Source of the DNA: Rudanella sp031411995
GTDB taxonomy: Bacteria; Bacteroidota; Bacteroidia; Cytophagales; Spirosomataceae
Assembly (NCBI GenBank): GCA_031411995.1
Contig: JANOCD010000091.1
Location: forward strand, 246,072 to 310,071
Direction of reading: 5' to 3'
DNA length: 64,000 nt
Below the pieces are notes generated by a model. It saw only the letters and a list, made by a program, of their open reading frames with translations, was not told the DNA's origin and did not search any database. Positions 53,385-61,687 of the stretch are shown here, in pieces (the stretch's first letter is position 1; each line of letters starts with the position of its first letter). Both the position numbers and the translations under genes were made by a program.

Positions 53385-55192
53385 TGGCAAAACGAGGACG
53401 AAATTTTGGCGAGGAAGCCAGCCCGGAAGACAAAAAACCACTGAACCGCGACAGTATTCGGCGGGCGGTCAGTATTTTCCGGTTCATTAAGCCATATCGA
53501 TGGCTGTATGCGACGGGCTTCCTGTTTTTGATACTGTCCACCAGCACCACCCTGAGTTTCGGGTTGCTGATTGGACAGATCACGAGCGTTATTCAGGGAA
53601 AATCGGCCTTCACGCTGAACCAGGTAACGCTGTTTTTTGTGGGCGTACTGATTGCCCAGGCAATTTTTTCATTCTTCCGCATCTACTTTTTCTCACAGGT
53701 AAGCGAGCGGGCAATGGCCGATGTGCGTCGGGCTACCTACAGCAAAATCGTAACCCTGCCAATTCCATTTTTTGAGCAACGGCGCGTGGGCGAACTCACC
53801 AGCCGCATCTCAGCCGACGTGTCGCAGTTGCAAGACGTGCTGACGTTGACGCTGGCTGAACTGTTCCGCCAAATTGCTACGCTGACCATCGGCACGGCTA
53901 TCATTTTGTACGTTTCCTGGAAACTGACCTTGTTTATGCTGGCTACGTTTCCCCTGATTATCATTGCGGCAATGGTGTTTGGCAAGTTTATCAGAACGCT
54001 CTCCAAAAAGGCGCAGGATCAGTTGGCCGAGGCAAATGTGGTTGTTGAAGAAACGCTGCAATCCATCAACATCGTGAAAGCGTTTACCAACGAACGCTAC
54101 GAAATTGGTCGCTACAGCACGGCTTTGGCCAAGGTGGTGAACACCGCTTTGCGGGCGGCTAAGTTCCGGGGGGCGTTCGTGTCGTTCGTGATTTTCGCGC
54201 TTTTCGGGGGCATTATCGGCGTGGTTTGGTACGGTGGAACACTCGTACAGGGGGGCGAGATGCCTTTTGCTGATCTGTTGACGTTTATTGTTTATACGAC
54301 ATTCATTGGCGGCTCGGTGGCGGGCATGGGCGATTTGTACGCTCAGTTGCAGAAAACCATTGGGGCTTCGGAACGCATTCTGGAAATCATTGGTGAGGAG
54401 TCGGAAGTTGATGCAGAGTACCAACCGTCGGCACTGCCGTTGCCCGTTCAGGGGAATGTGGTGTTCGATGATGTTCGATTCTCGTATCCGGCCCGGCCTG
54501 ACATTCAGGTACTTAAAGGGGTAACATTGCACGTGGATGCCGGGCGGAAAATTGCCTTGGTTGGGCAAAGTGGGGCTGGTAAATCGACCATTGTGCAGTT
54601 GCTGATGCGGTATTACCAGACGGGCGAAGGCCGGATTTCGGTGGATGGCCGTAACCTGACCGATTTCAACATTACGGATCTTCGGCAGAACATCGCTGTG
54701 GTGCCGCAGGAGGTGATGCTGTTTGGCGGCACCATCCTCGAAAATATTCAGTATGGTCGTCCTAATGCGACGGAGGCCGAAATCCGCGAAGCGGCCCAAA
54801 AAGCCAACGCGCTGGAGTTTATCGAGTCGTTTCCCGAAGGCTTGCAAACCATTGTGGGTGAGCGGGGTGTGAAATTGTCGGGTGGTCAGCGACAGCGGAT
54901 TGCCATTGCCCGAGCCATCCTGAAAGACCCGGCGATTCTGATCCTGGACGAAGCGACGAGTTCACTCGATGCCGAGTCGGAAAAACTGGTACAGGACGCG
55001 CTCGATATTCTGATGCAGGATCGTACCACGATTATTATTGCCCACCGGCTGGCCACGATTCGCAAAGTCGATACGATTTATGTGTTGCGCGAAGGACAGA
55101 TTGCCGAGCAGGGCACCCACGACGAACTGGCCCACCGCGAAGATGGCCTCTACGCGAATTTGGTTAAATTGCAGTTTGAAACCGTCGAATGA
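53384..55192 (+). CDS. ABC exporter (fused membrane and ATPase domains)
   Basis: A 602-residue half-transporter of the MsbA/multidrug type. Six transmembrane helices lie in residues about 40-330 and an ATPase domain in 355-600: Walker A GQSGAGKST, Q-loop VVPQEVMLFGG, signature LSGGQRQRIAIARAI, Walker B ILILDEATSSLD, H-loop IIIAHRLATI. It works as a homodimer or with a partner. The export substrate cannot be told (lipids and drugs are typical). It overlaps gldB by 1 base and the Fur-family gene by 4, so the three are one operon. Confidence 0.95.
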   Translation: MAKRGRNFGEEASPEDKKPLNRDSIRRAVSIFRFIKPYRWLYATGFLFLILSTSTTLSFGLLIGQITSVIQGKSAFTLNQVTLFFVGVLIAQAIFSFFRIYFFSQVSERAMADVRRATYSKIVTLPIPFFEQRRVGELTSRISADVSQLQDVLTLTLAELFRQIATLTIGTAIILYVSWKLTLFMLATFPLIIIAAMVFGKFIRTLSKKAQDQLAEANVVVEETLQSINIVKAFTNERYEIGRYSTALAKVVNTALRAAKFRGAFVSFVIFALFGGIIGVVWYGGTLVQGGEMPFADLLTFIVYTTFIGGSVAGMGDLYAQLQKTIGASERILEIIGEESEVDAEYQPSALPLPVQGNVVFDDVRFSYPARPDIQVLKGVTLHVDAGRKIALVGQSGAGKSTIVQLLMRYYQTGEGRISVDGRNLTDFNITDLRQNIAVVPQEVMLFGGTILENIQYGRPNATEAEIREAAQKANALEFIESFPEGLQTIVGERGVKLSGGQRQRIAIARAILKDPAILILDEATSSLDAESEKLVQDALDILMQDRTTIIIAHRLATIRKVDTIYVLREGQIAEQGTHDELAHREDGLYANLVKLQFETVE

Positions 55193-55602
55193 ACGCAACA
55201 CAGACCCTGAAAAACTTCGACTTGCGCCACACTAATGGACGGGAGGAAGTGCTAAACCTGTTTTTGGGTGCCGACCATGCCCTGTCGCATGGCGACATTG
55301 AAAACGGGCTTGGCCCCGATCACGACCGCGTGACCATTTACCGGACGTTGCGGACGTTTCTGGACAAGGGGATTCTGCATAAAGTGCTCGATGATGGTGG
55401 AAACCCAAAATATGCCATGTGCCGCGAAACCTGCGCCGAAGGCCATCATCACCACGATCATGTTCATTTTAAATGTGAAGATTGCGGCCAGACCACCTGT
55501 CTCGATCAGGTAACGATCCCCGCCGTTGCCTTGCCCAATGGCTACAGCCGCAAAGAAATGAATCTCCTCATTCAGGGCGTTTGCCAGGAGTGTAACAAAT
55601 AA
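55189..55602 (+). CDS. Fur-family metal-responsive regulator
   Basis: A 137-residue Fur/Zur/PerR family repressor. The winged-helix part has LGADHALSHGDIENGLGPDH and DRVTIYRTLRTFLDKGILHK; the metal-binding part has HHHHDHVHFKCEDCGQTTCL and a C-terminal CQEC, giving two CxxC structural zinc pairs. Whether it senses iron, zinc or peroxide cannot be decided. The ATGA overlap with the ABC exporter suggests it may regulate its own operon. Confidence 0.92.
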   Translation: MNATQTLKNFDLRHTNGREEVLNLFLGADHALSHGDIENGLGPDHDRVTIYRTLRTFLDKGILHKVLDDGGNPKYAMCRETCAEGHHHHDHVHFKCEDCGQTTCLDQVTIPAVALPNGYSRKEMNLLIQGVCQECNK

Positions 55603-55610
55603 GGGTTGTG

Positions 55611-55674
55611 GTTTCAGGTTTCATGGCTGCGCCGTTTCATAGCCATAAAACCTGAAACGGCGCAGCCATGAAAC
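55611..55674 (+). repeat. Two mutually exclusive long hairpins upstream of the MutS-like gene
   Basis: Pairing A: 55618-55639 with 55653-55674, 22 bp perfect. Pairing B: 55611-55628 with 55641-55658, 17 of 18 pairs (one C/A mismatch). The arms overlap, so only one can form at a time. The shared word is GTTTCATGGCTGCGCCG. It fills the whole gap between the Fur-family gene and the next start. Confidence 0.8.
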
Positions 55675-55683
55675 AGCGTAGCT

Positions 55684-57513
55684 TTGAAACAATTTATAGA
55701 TCGCCAACAGCAATTTCAACAAGCCGAGCAAGTCGCCCAGCGTCAGTATAATCAACTGGCTCTCTGGCGGCTTGTCTGGTTCGTAGGGGTCGTTGTGGCC
55801 GTTTGGGGGCTGCATCATGCCGATCAGGTAGCGGCTACATTGGCCGTTGCGGTGGTGGGTATCCTGGGATTTTTGTGGATGCTCAAACGCCACACGGCCA
55901 TCCGCCGAACCCGCGACCTGAACCACCACCTCGCCTATGTGAACGAAGATGAAGCCACCCGGCTCGACCGGAAATTCGTGCGTTCAGAAACCGGCGAGCA
56001 GTTCATTAGTCCAACGCACCCGTATTCGGGCGATCTCGATGTATTTGGTAAACTCTCGTTGTTCCGGCTCCTCAACCGAACGCATACCTACGAAGGCACT
56101 CGCCGATTGGCCGACTGGCTCCTGGCCCCTGCCAAACCCGAAACAATTCATTTCCGGCAACAAGCCGTAACCGAATTACTGCCTCAACTCGACTGGCGGC
56201 AAACGTTTGAGGGACTGTCTTCCCTAAACGAAGCCGTTTCGCGATCAACCGAACCATTGCGAAAATGGGCAAGTGCCGAGGAAAAACCCTTACCGGCGTA
56301 TCTGAACATTGCCCGGTTTGCCCTACCCTTGATAACGCTGGCTATGCTGATTGGCTGGTTGGTTGGCTGGCTGTCGGGCTGGGCGGTGTTGGGTTCGCTT
56401 GCCCTGTCGGGGTGGGTGTTGAGTCAGGCGAGTGAGCGGGCCAAACAGGTGAGCGAACAAACGGCAGACATTACGGCGGCACTCGATACCTTCCGCGATT
56501 TGATGGCCCATGCCGAGGCTGTTTCTGGAAAATCGGAGCGGCTCCGGGCCATTCGCAACGCATTAACCAGTGGTTCTCTGCCTGCTTCGGTGCTGGTTGG
56601 GCAATTGTCGAACCTGGTGCAGAACTTCAATTTTCGGCGGAATCCATATTTCTATTTGTTCGTGTGTCTGCCCGTTTTGTGGGATGTGCATTACCTGATT
56701 CGGCTCGAACGGTGGCGACATGAACATGGCCCACACCTCGACCGCTGGTTTGCCGCCCTCGCCGAAATGGAATGCCTGAACAGTTTGGCTGGGTTTGCTC
56801 ACGCGCACCCTACCTATGTGCAGCCCGATCTGGTAGAAACCGATCACCTCACGCTCGATGCAAAACAGGCAGCCCATCCGCTTTTGGTGCCGGGTAAGGG
56901 CGTGGCCAATTCGCTGGCGATGGAGGGCGATGGCGAAACCGTCCTGATTACTGGCTCGAATATGTCGGGGAAGAGTACGTTTCTTCGGACGCTGGGAGCC
57001 AACACGGTGCTGGCGTTGGCAGGAGCTGTGGTCAGCGCCGAGCGGTTTGTAGTATCGCCTGTGCGCTTGTTCACGAGTATGCGGACGCAGGATTCACTCG
57101 AAGAAAGTACGTCTTCGTTTTATGCCGAACTGAAACGGCTCCAAACCCTGATTCGCTTGTCTGCCGAACCGAACGGGGGCATCAGCTCACAGATACCCAT
57201 TCTCTATTTCTTAGACGAGATTCTTAAAGGCACCAACTCCGCCGACCGGCACCGGGGAGCCGAAGCCCTCATTCGCCAACTGCATAAAACCACAGCATCC
57301 GGCTTTGTCTCGACTCACGACCTCGAACTGGGCCAACTCACCAACGCCACCGGCGAACCGCTTGATTTTGTGCGGAATTTCCATTTTCAGTCCGATATTC
57401 ACGACGGCAAGCTGCTGTTTGATTATCGCCTTCGCGACGGAATTTGCCAGAGTTTCAACGCCAGTCAGTTGATGCGATCTATTGGCATCGACATGGATTT
57501 GGCCGACCATTAA
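55684..57513 (+). CDS. Membrane-anchored MutS-like ATPase
   Basis: A 609-residue protein with a MutS-type ATPase at the C-terminus and no mismatch-recognition domain. The N-terminal region has two hydrophobic helices (LALWRLVWFVGVVVAVWGLH; LAVAVVGILGFLWML) and a further hydrophobic pair at about 215-255 (LPLITLAMLIGWLVGWLSGW). The ATPase has Walker A GSNMSGKSTFLRTLG at 424 on, EESTSSFYAELKRL, Walker B ILYFLDEILKGTNSADR and FVSTHDLELGQL. It is unlikely to do classical mismatch repair; its role is unknown. The TTG at 55684 is the only available start near the hairpin region and is uncertain. Confidence 0.85.
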   Translation: MKQFIDRQQQFQQAEQVAQRQYNQLALWRLVWFVGVVVAVWGLHHADQVAATLAVAVVGILGFLWMLKRHTAIRRTRDLNHHLAYVNEDEATRLDRKFVRSETGEQFISPTHPYSGDLDVFGKLSLFRLLNRTHTYEGTRRLADWLLAPAKPETIHFRQQAVTELLPQLDWRQTFEGLSSLNEAVSRSTEPLRKWASAEEKPLPAYLNIARFALPLITLAMLIGWLVGWLSGWAVLGSLALSGWVLSQASERAKQVSEQTADITAALDTFRDLMAHAEAVSGKSERLRAIRNALTSGSLPASVLVGQLSNLVQNFNFRRNPYFYLFVCLPVLWDVHYLIRLERWRHEHGPHLDRWFAALAEMECLNSLAGFAHAHPTYVQPDLVETDHLTLDAKQAAHPLLVPGKGVANSLAMEGDGETVLITGSNMSGKSTFLRTLGANTVLALAGAVVSAERFVVSPVRLFTSMRTQDSLEESTSSFYAELKRLQTLIRLSAEPNGGISSQIPILYFLDEILKGTNSADRHRGAEALIRQLHKTTASGFVSTHDLELGQLTNATGEPLDFVRNFHFQSDIHDGKLLFDYRLRDGICQSFNASQLMRSIGIDMDLADH

Positions 57514-57522
57514 TTCCTGCTT

Positions 57523-59136
57523 ATGCCCCGCATCAACGCCCGTTATTATCCTGTCCTGCTCATTGTGCTCGGAAGCCTGTTTTTCTTTCCCTTTCTGGGG
57601 CGGGTTCACTTGTTCGATTGGGATGAAATCAACTTTGCGGAGTCGGCGCGGGAGATGGTTGTGTCGGGGAATTATGCGCGGGTACAGATCAATTTTCAAC
57701 CGTTCTGGCAAAAGCCGCCCCTGTTTTTCTGGTTGCAGGCTCTGGCCATGCACGGCTTCGGCATCAACGAATATGCCGCCCGGTTTCCCAACGCCGTTAT
57801 TGGTGTGCTGACTCTTGTGGTGCTGTTTTTGATTGGCAAACGGCTCCACGATGCGCGGTTTGGCTTGCTCTGGGCCTTGGGATACCTCGGCTCCATTACC
57901 CCTCATTTCTATTTCAAAACCGCCATTATTGACCCCACGTTTAACTTTTTCATTTTCGTGGGGGTTTGGTTTTTGTATAAGGCAACAACCGAACGGGAGA
58001 GTCGCAACGCGGTTCTCGCTGGCCTGTTTCTGGGCCTTGCCGTGTTGACAAAAGGGCCGGTAGGTGCTTTGTTGCCGGGCCTGATGTTGGGGGTAATCTG
58101 GGCGGTGAACCGATTCCGGCCCCTGCTTTCGTTGAAGGCGTTGGGACTGATGGTATTGGTTGGCTTGTTGGTAACTACCGCCTGGTTTGGGTTGGAAGTA
58201 GCCGAAAATGGCCCGTGGTTTCTGGTGGAGTTCATCAAGTATCAAATTGTGCTCTTCACCACCCCCGATGCTGGCCACGAGCAACCGTTTTATTATCATT
58301 TTCTCGTCGTTTTGCTGGGGGCATTCCCGGTATCGGTGCTGGCGGTGCGATACCTCACCCGACTTCGGCCAGTGGATTCCAATGCTTTATTTCTGCCCTG
58401 GATGGTTACGCTGTTTTGGGTGGTGATGATTCTGTTCTCTATTGTCAAAACTAAAATCGTGCATTACTCGTCGCTGGCTTGGTTTCCGGTCTCATATGTG
58501 GCGGCTTATCACCTGCATCAGGTGCTAACGAGCCGGGTTCAATGGAGCCGATGGACAACGGTTGGCCTGTTGGTGGTGGGCGGTTTGCTGGGCCTTGTGC
58601 TGACGGCCGCACCCCTCGTGGGGATGAACAAAGACGTGCTGATTCCGTACATCAAAGACCCCTTTGCGGTGGCTAACCTCCAGGCTAAGGTGGTTTGGGG
58701 CGGTTGGGAGTGGATCATCGGGGCGGCTTGGACAGTGGCGTTGGTCGTGTGCGTGCGGCTCCGACGGCAAACGTTCCGGGCGGCTGTGGGACTGTTTCTG
58801 GCAACGGCTATTATGCTTTTCTTCTTCACGACCACGGTTGTTCCAAACATCGAACAGATTGTGCAGGGCACCGTCATCGACTTTTACCAATCGAAGCGGG
58901 GGCAGGATGTGTATGTAGAGCCGATTGGGTATAAAAGCTACGCCCAGCTATTCTATTTCCAGAAAACCCCACCCATCAACCCCCGCACCTCCAACGAAAA
59001 TTACCTGCTCAACGGCCCGGTTGACAAACCCACTTTCCTGATCGCCCGCATCAACAACGCCGACGGTTTCCGCAAAAACCCCAATCTGGAGGTGGTGAAA
59101 GAAGAAAACGGGTTTGTGTTTTTCAAGCGGAAGTGA
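57523..59136 (+). CDS. Family 39 (PMT/ArnT-like) glycosyltransferase
   Basis: A 537-residue polytopic membrane enzyme that uses a polyprenyl-phosphate sugar. The first periplasmic loop has the catalytic acidic motif DWDEINFAESAREMVVSGNY, then QPFWQKPPLFFWLQALAM and EYAARFPNAVIGVLTL, typical of the PMT_2/ArnT group. About 11-12 helices follow, with a soluble C-terminal domain. The acceptor (lipid A, protein or other glycan) is unknown. It starts 9 bases after the MutS-like gene. Confidence 0.9.
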   Translation: MPRINARYYPVLLIVLGSLFFFPFLGRVHLFDWDEINFAESAREMVVSGNYARVQINFQPFWQKPPLFFWLQALAMHGFGINEYAARFPNAVIGVLTLVVLFLIGKRLHDARFGLLWALGYLGSITPHFYFKTAIIDPTFNFFIFVGVWFLYKATTERESRNAVLAGLFLGLAVLTKGPVGALLPGLMLGVIWAVNRFRPLLSLKALGLMVLVGLLVTTAWFGLEVAENGPWFLVEFIKYQIVLFTTPDAGHEQPFYYHFLVVLLGAFPVSVLAVRYLTRLRPVDSNALFLPWMVTLFWVVMILFSIVKTKIVHYSSLAWFPVSYVAAYHLHQVLTSRVQWSRWTTVGLLVVGGLLGLVLTAAPLVGMNKDVLIPYIKDPFAVANLQAKVVWGGWEWIIGAAWTVALVVCVRLRRQTFRAAVGLFLATAIMLFFFTTTVVPNIEQIVQGTVIDFYQSKRGQDVYVEPIGYKSYAQLFYFQKTPPINPRTSNENYLLNGPVDKPTFLIARINNADGFRKNPNLEVVKEENGFVFFKRK

Positions 59137-59149
59137 AAGTGACTCACAA

Positions 59150-59182
59150 GAGATGACACCTTTCTAAACAAGATGTCATCTC
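59150..59182. repeat. AGATGNCATCT-type inverted repeat between converging genes
   Basis: GAGATGACA (59150-59158) pairs with TGTCATCTC (59174-59182), 15-base loop. It shares the AAGAGATG and GATGTCATC words of the ctaA repeat at 2772-2820. The 3' arm includes the stop codon of the minus-strand ATPase gene. Confidence 0.65.
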
Positions 59183-60362
59183 ACCGCAACATTCCACCCC
59201 ACACATAGCCCTCGAATGTCCGTAATGGATGCCGCCCTACCACATAGTTTTGGGTCAGCTTGAGGTTTTCGGCTAACGATTGCAAGTTTTTGAGATCGCC
59301 CTCGGCTGCCGTTTCTTTTACTTCAATGCCTATTTTCTGATCAATCACAAAGTCAATCTCCCGCCCTGTTTTGAGTTGATAATACGCCAATTCGCCCCGG
59401 TGGAGCAGTTGATTGAAAACAGCATTCTCGAACTTCGCTCCACTTCCCGAATCGCCAACGATGGCCGCAATGCCGTTGTCCAGAAAATACAGTTTGCGAG
59501 CCTTCACAATTTCGCGATCCGGGCTGTTCGCCAGCACCGGCAAGGTTCTGATCAGGTAACTTTGTTCCAGTAACGTCAGGTAATTCTCAACTGTCTGCCG
59601 CGACAGCCCCACCAAACTTGTCAGTTTCGAGACATCTAATTTTGTCCCCGTCCGAACGGCGAGTAATTTTATTAGTTTGTAGAGGTTCGTCGGGTCGCGC
59701 AGGTCGGCCAAAGCGCGAATGTCGAAGTTGATGTATGAACTTAGAATATCCTGGAGCAAATCCTGTTTGTCGGCAACCGCATCGGCCAGAACAACCTCCG
59801 GGAATCCGCCAAACTGCACGTATTCCTCGTAATACCCTTTTAATCGCTCATACTCCGACCGCACAAACCGACTGGCTTCGGTCCAATCGAGCGAAATGGC
59901 CGACACATTTTTAAAGCCGAGCAGCTCACCAAAACTAAGCGGGTAAATATCGAATACTTTTTTGCGCCCTGCCAGCGACTCAGTAAATTGGTTTTTCATG
60001 TAATAGGCACTCGATCCCGTCACGATAAACTTGATCGGGTACGTATCATACAGGTATTTCAGGACGCTCGACAAATTCGGCACCAACTGAATTTCATCGA
60101 GTACCAGCAACACCGGTTCGCTGAATCGAAGTCCCTGCTGCGTCAATGCCTGAATAATAGTCTCGTAGTTTGGTTCGCTCCAAAGCGTTCGGTTATCAAT
60201 TCGCTCCAGGTCGATGTACAACTTCTGGGCAATCACCGAATCGGCCATGAGTTGTTTGCAGAGCGTCGTCTTCCCCGTCCGGCGCATTCCAGTCAGTACC
60301 GTAATCTGACGACGGTCGAGATGGCTTTTTAAGGACGGGTAAATCGAGCGAAATAGGAACAT
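59181..60362 (-). CDS. AAA ATPase with DUF4143 domain
   Basis: A 393-residue protein of the AAA_14/DUF4143 type. The P-loop is LTGMRRTGKTTLCKQLM, Walker B LLVLDEIQLVPN and sensor-like FIVTGSSAYYM; the C-terminal DUF4143 part carries LVGLSRQTVENYLTLLEQSY and a nuclease-like core with ELAYYQLKTGREIDFVIDQK and IGIEVKETA. Such proteins are scattered and mobile in bacteria and archaea and their function is undefined. Single gene, minus strand. Confidence 0.88.
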   Translation of the reverse strand: MFLFRSIYPSLKSHLDRRQITVLTGMRRTGKTTLCKQLMADSVIAQKLYIDLERIDNRTLWSEPNYETIIQALTQQGLRFSEPVLLVLDEIQLVPNLSSVLKYLYDTYPIKFIVTGSSAYYMKNQFTESLAGRKKVFDIYPLSFGELLGFKNVSAISLDWTEASRFVRSEYERLKGYYEEYVQFGGFPEVVLADAVADKQDLLQDILSSYINFDIRALADLRDPTNLYKLIKLLAVRTGTKLDVSKLTSLVGLSRQTVENYLTLLEQSYLIRTLPVLANSPDREIVKARKLYFLDNGIAAIVGDSGSGAKFENAVFNQLLHRGELAYYQLKTGREIDFVIDQKIGIEVKETAAEGDLKNLQSLAENLKLTQNYVVGRHPLRTFEGYVWGGMLR

Positions 60363-60407
60363 ATTTTTACTATTTTACAAGTGTACTGTAAAAATAGTAA
60401 AACTATT

Positions 60408-61397
60408 TTAAACCAATCCTTCCCGAAGCAAATCGTGCAAATGTACGAACCCCATTAGCCGGCCCTCGTCCAGCACTAATAGTTGGGTGATGTTGCGGCT
60501 TTGCATCACATCTAAAGCCTGTACCGCGTAATCGTCGGGGGCGACACTGATGGGGGAGGCCGTCATAATATCGCGGGCAGTCAGTTGACGGTAATCGTCG
60601 TGTTGGCTGACCATCCGGCGCACATCGCCATCGGTGATGATGCCGATGACCTGCCCCGTTTCATCGACCACCGCCGTGGCTCCCAACCGTCCCGCCGACA
60701 TGGCCAGCATCGCATCGTGAATAACCGTGTTGGGTTGCACCGCCGGGCATTGGTTGTGCGGGTATAAATCACAGACTTTTAGGTACAGTTTTTTGCCAAG
60801 CGATCCGCCGGGATGGTAGCGGGCAAAATCCTGCCGGGTGAAATCGCGGGCCACGAGCAGGGCAATCGCGAGGGCATCGCCAACGGCGAGGGCCACCGTT
60901 GTGCTGGTGGTGGGAGCAAGGTTGAGTGGGTCGGCTTCGCGTTCGGCGTGGGCAATCAACACACAATCGGCGTGTTGGGCGAGGTACGAATCGGCATCGC
61001 TGACGAGGGCCATCAGGTTGGCACCTGTCCGACGGATGAGCGGCACCAGAACCTTGATTTCAGGGGTATTACCACTCTTTGAGATGGCCATGACCACATC
61101 GGCGGGCTGAATCATGCCCAAATCACCGTGGATGGCATCGGCTGCGTGCATAAACAGGGCAGGAGTTCCCGTGGAATTGAGGGTGGCTACTATCTTCTGG
61201 CCGATAATCGCACTTTTGCCAATGCCCGTGACAACTACCCGCCCGCCCGAAGCCAAAATTGTTTCGACGCATTGATCGAAACGATGGTCTAAAAAGGCCA
61301 TAGCGTTCTGAATGGCGGTGGCTTCAGCCTGCAACACCTCGCGGGCAATGGTTTGCGGATTTTTTATTACTTTCAAGTTCAGATTCTGTTGCGGCAA
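60408..61397 (-). CDS. kdsD: Arabinose-5-phosphate isomerase (KpsF/GutQ/KdsD family)
   Basis: Interconverts ribulose 5-phosphate and arabinose 5-phosphate, the substrate of KdsA for Kdo synthesis. It has 329 residues: a SIS sugar-isomerase domain (VVVTGIGKSAIIGQKIVATL, HAADAIHGDLGMIQPADVVM, SKSGNTPEIKVLVPLIRR) and two CBS domains in the C-terminal half (AMSAGRLGATAVVDETG, MQSRNITQLLVLDEG). The ATG at 61397 gives the usual N-terminus. Confidence 0.94.
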   Translation of the reverse strand: MPQQNLNLKVIKNPQTIAREVLQAEATAIQNAMAFLDHRFDQCVETILASGGRVVVTGIGKSAIIGQKIVATLNSTGTPALFMHAADAIHGDLGMIQPADVVMAISKSGNTPEIKVLVPLIRRTGANLMALVSDADSYLAQHADCVLIAHAEREADPLNLAPTTSTTVALAVGDALAIALLVARDFTRQDFARYHPGGSLGKKLYLKVCDLYPHNQCPAVQPNTVIHDAMLAMSAGRLGATAVVDETGQVIGIITDGDVRRMVSQHDDYRQLTARDIMTASPISVAPDDYAVQALDVMQSRNITQLLVLDEGRLMGFVHLHDLLREGLV

Positions 61398-61589
61398 CAG
61401 ATTTGGCTATAAATTCGCTAACTTTAGAAAATAGATGCTCGGGTATAGGATTATAGATGCTGGATAGTAGATTAATTTGATACAGCTACATCACTATACG
61501 CCTTGCCAATTATCCTTCTGAGCCGCCCGGAGTGACTCCGTTTGGTCAGGCAAAGATACAGTCGTGCGAGTCTTTTCTGGGTTTGTCAA

Positions 61590-61613
61590 GTTGATTGTTA
61601 ACACACAATCAAC
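61590..61613. repeat. Palindrome upstream of recQ
   Basis: GTTGATTGT-TAACAC-ACAATCAAC, a perfect 9-base inverted repeat with a 6-base centre, 75 bases before recQ and 190 before kdsD. The form is that of a dimeric repressor site; no matching regulator can be named. Confidence 0.55.
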
Positions 61614-61687
61614 ATTAGTAAACCAATGAGCAGGCAAGCAGACAAACAACTTAAATAAACCAGTAACTTTTTGTACGTCGCGAGAGC

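Noticed and set aside
53810..54847. A 345-codon minus-strand frame within the ABC exporter
   Set aside because: Antisense shadow of a gene with all ATPase motifs; no recognisable domain.
57211..58299. A 362-codon open frame on the minus strand across the MutS-like and glycosyltransferase genes
   Set aside because: It lies fully antisense to two well-supported genes, has no family motif, and its composition (Gln/His/Pro-rich) is what the reverse frame of such coding DNA gives.
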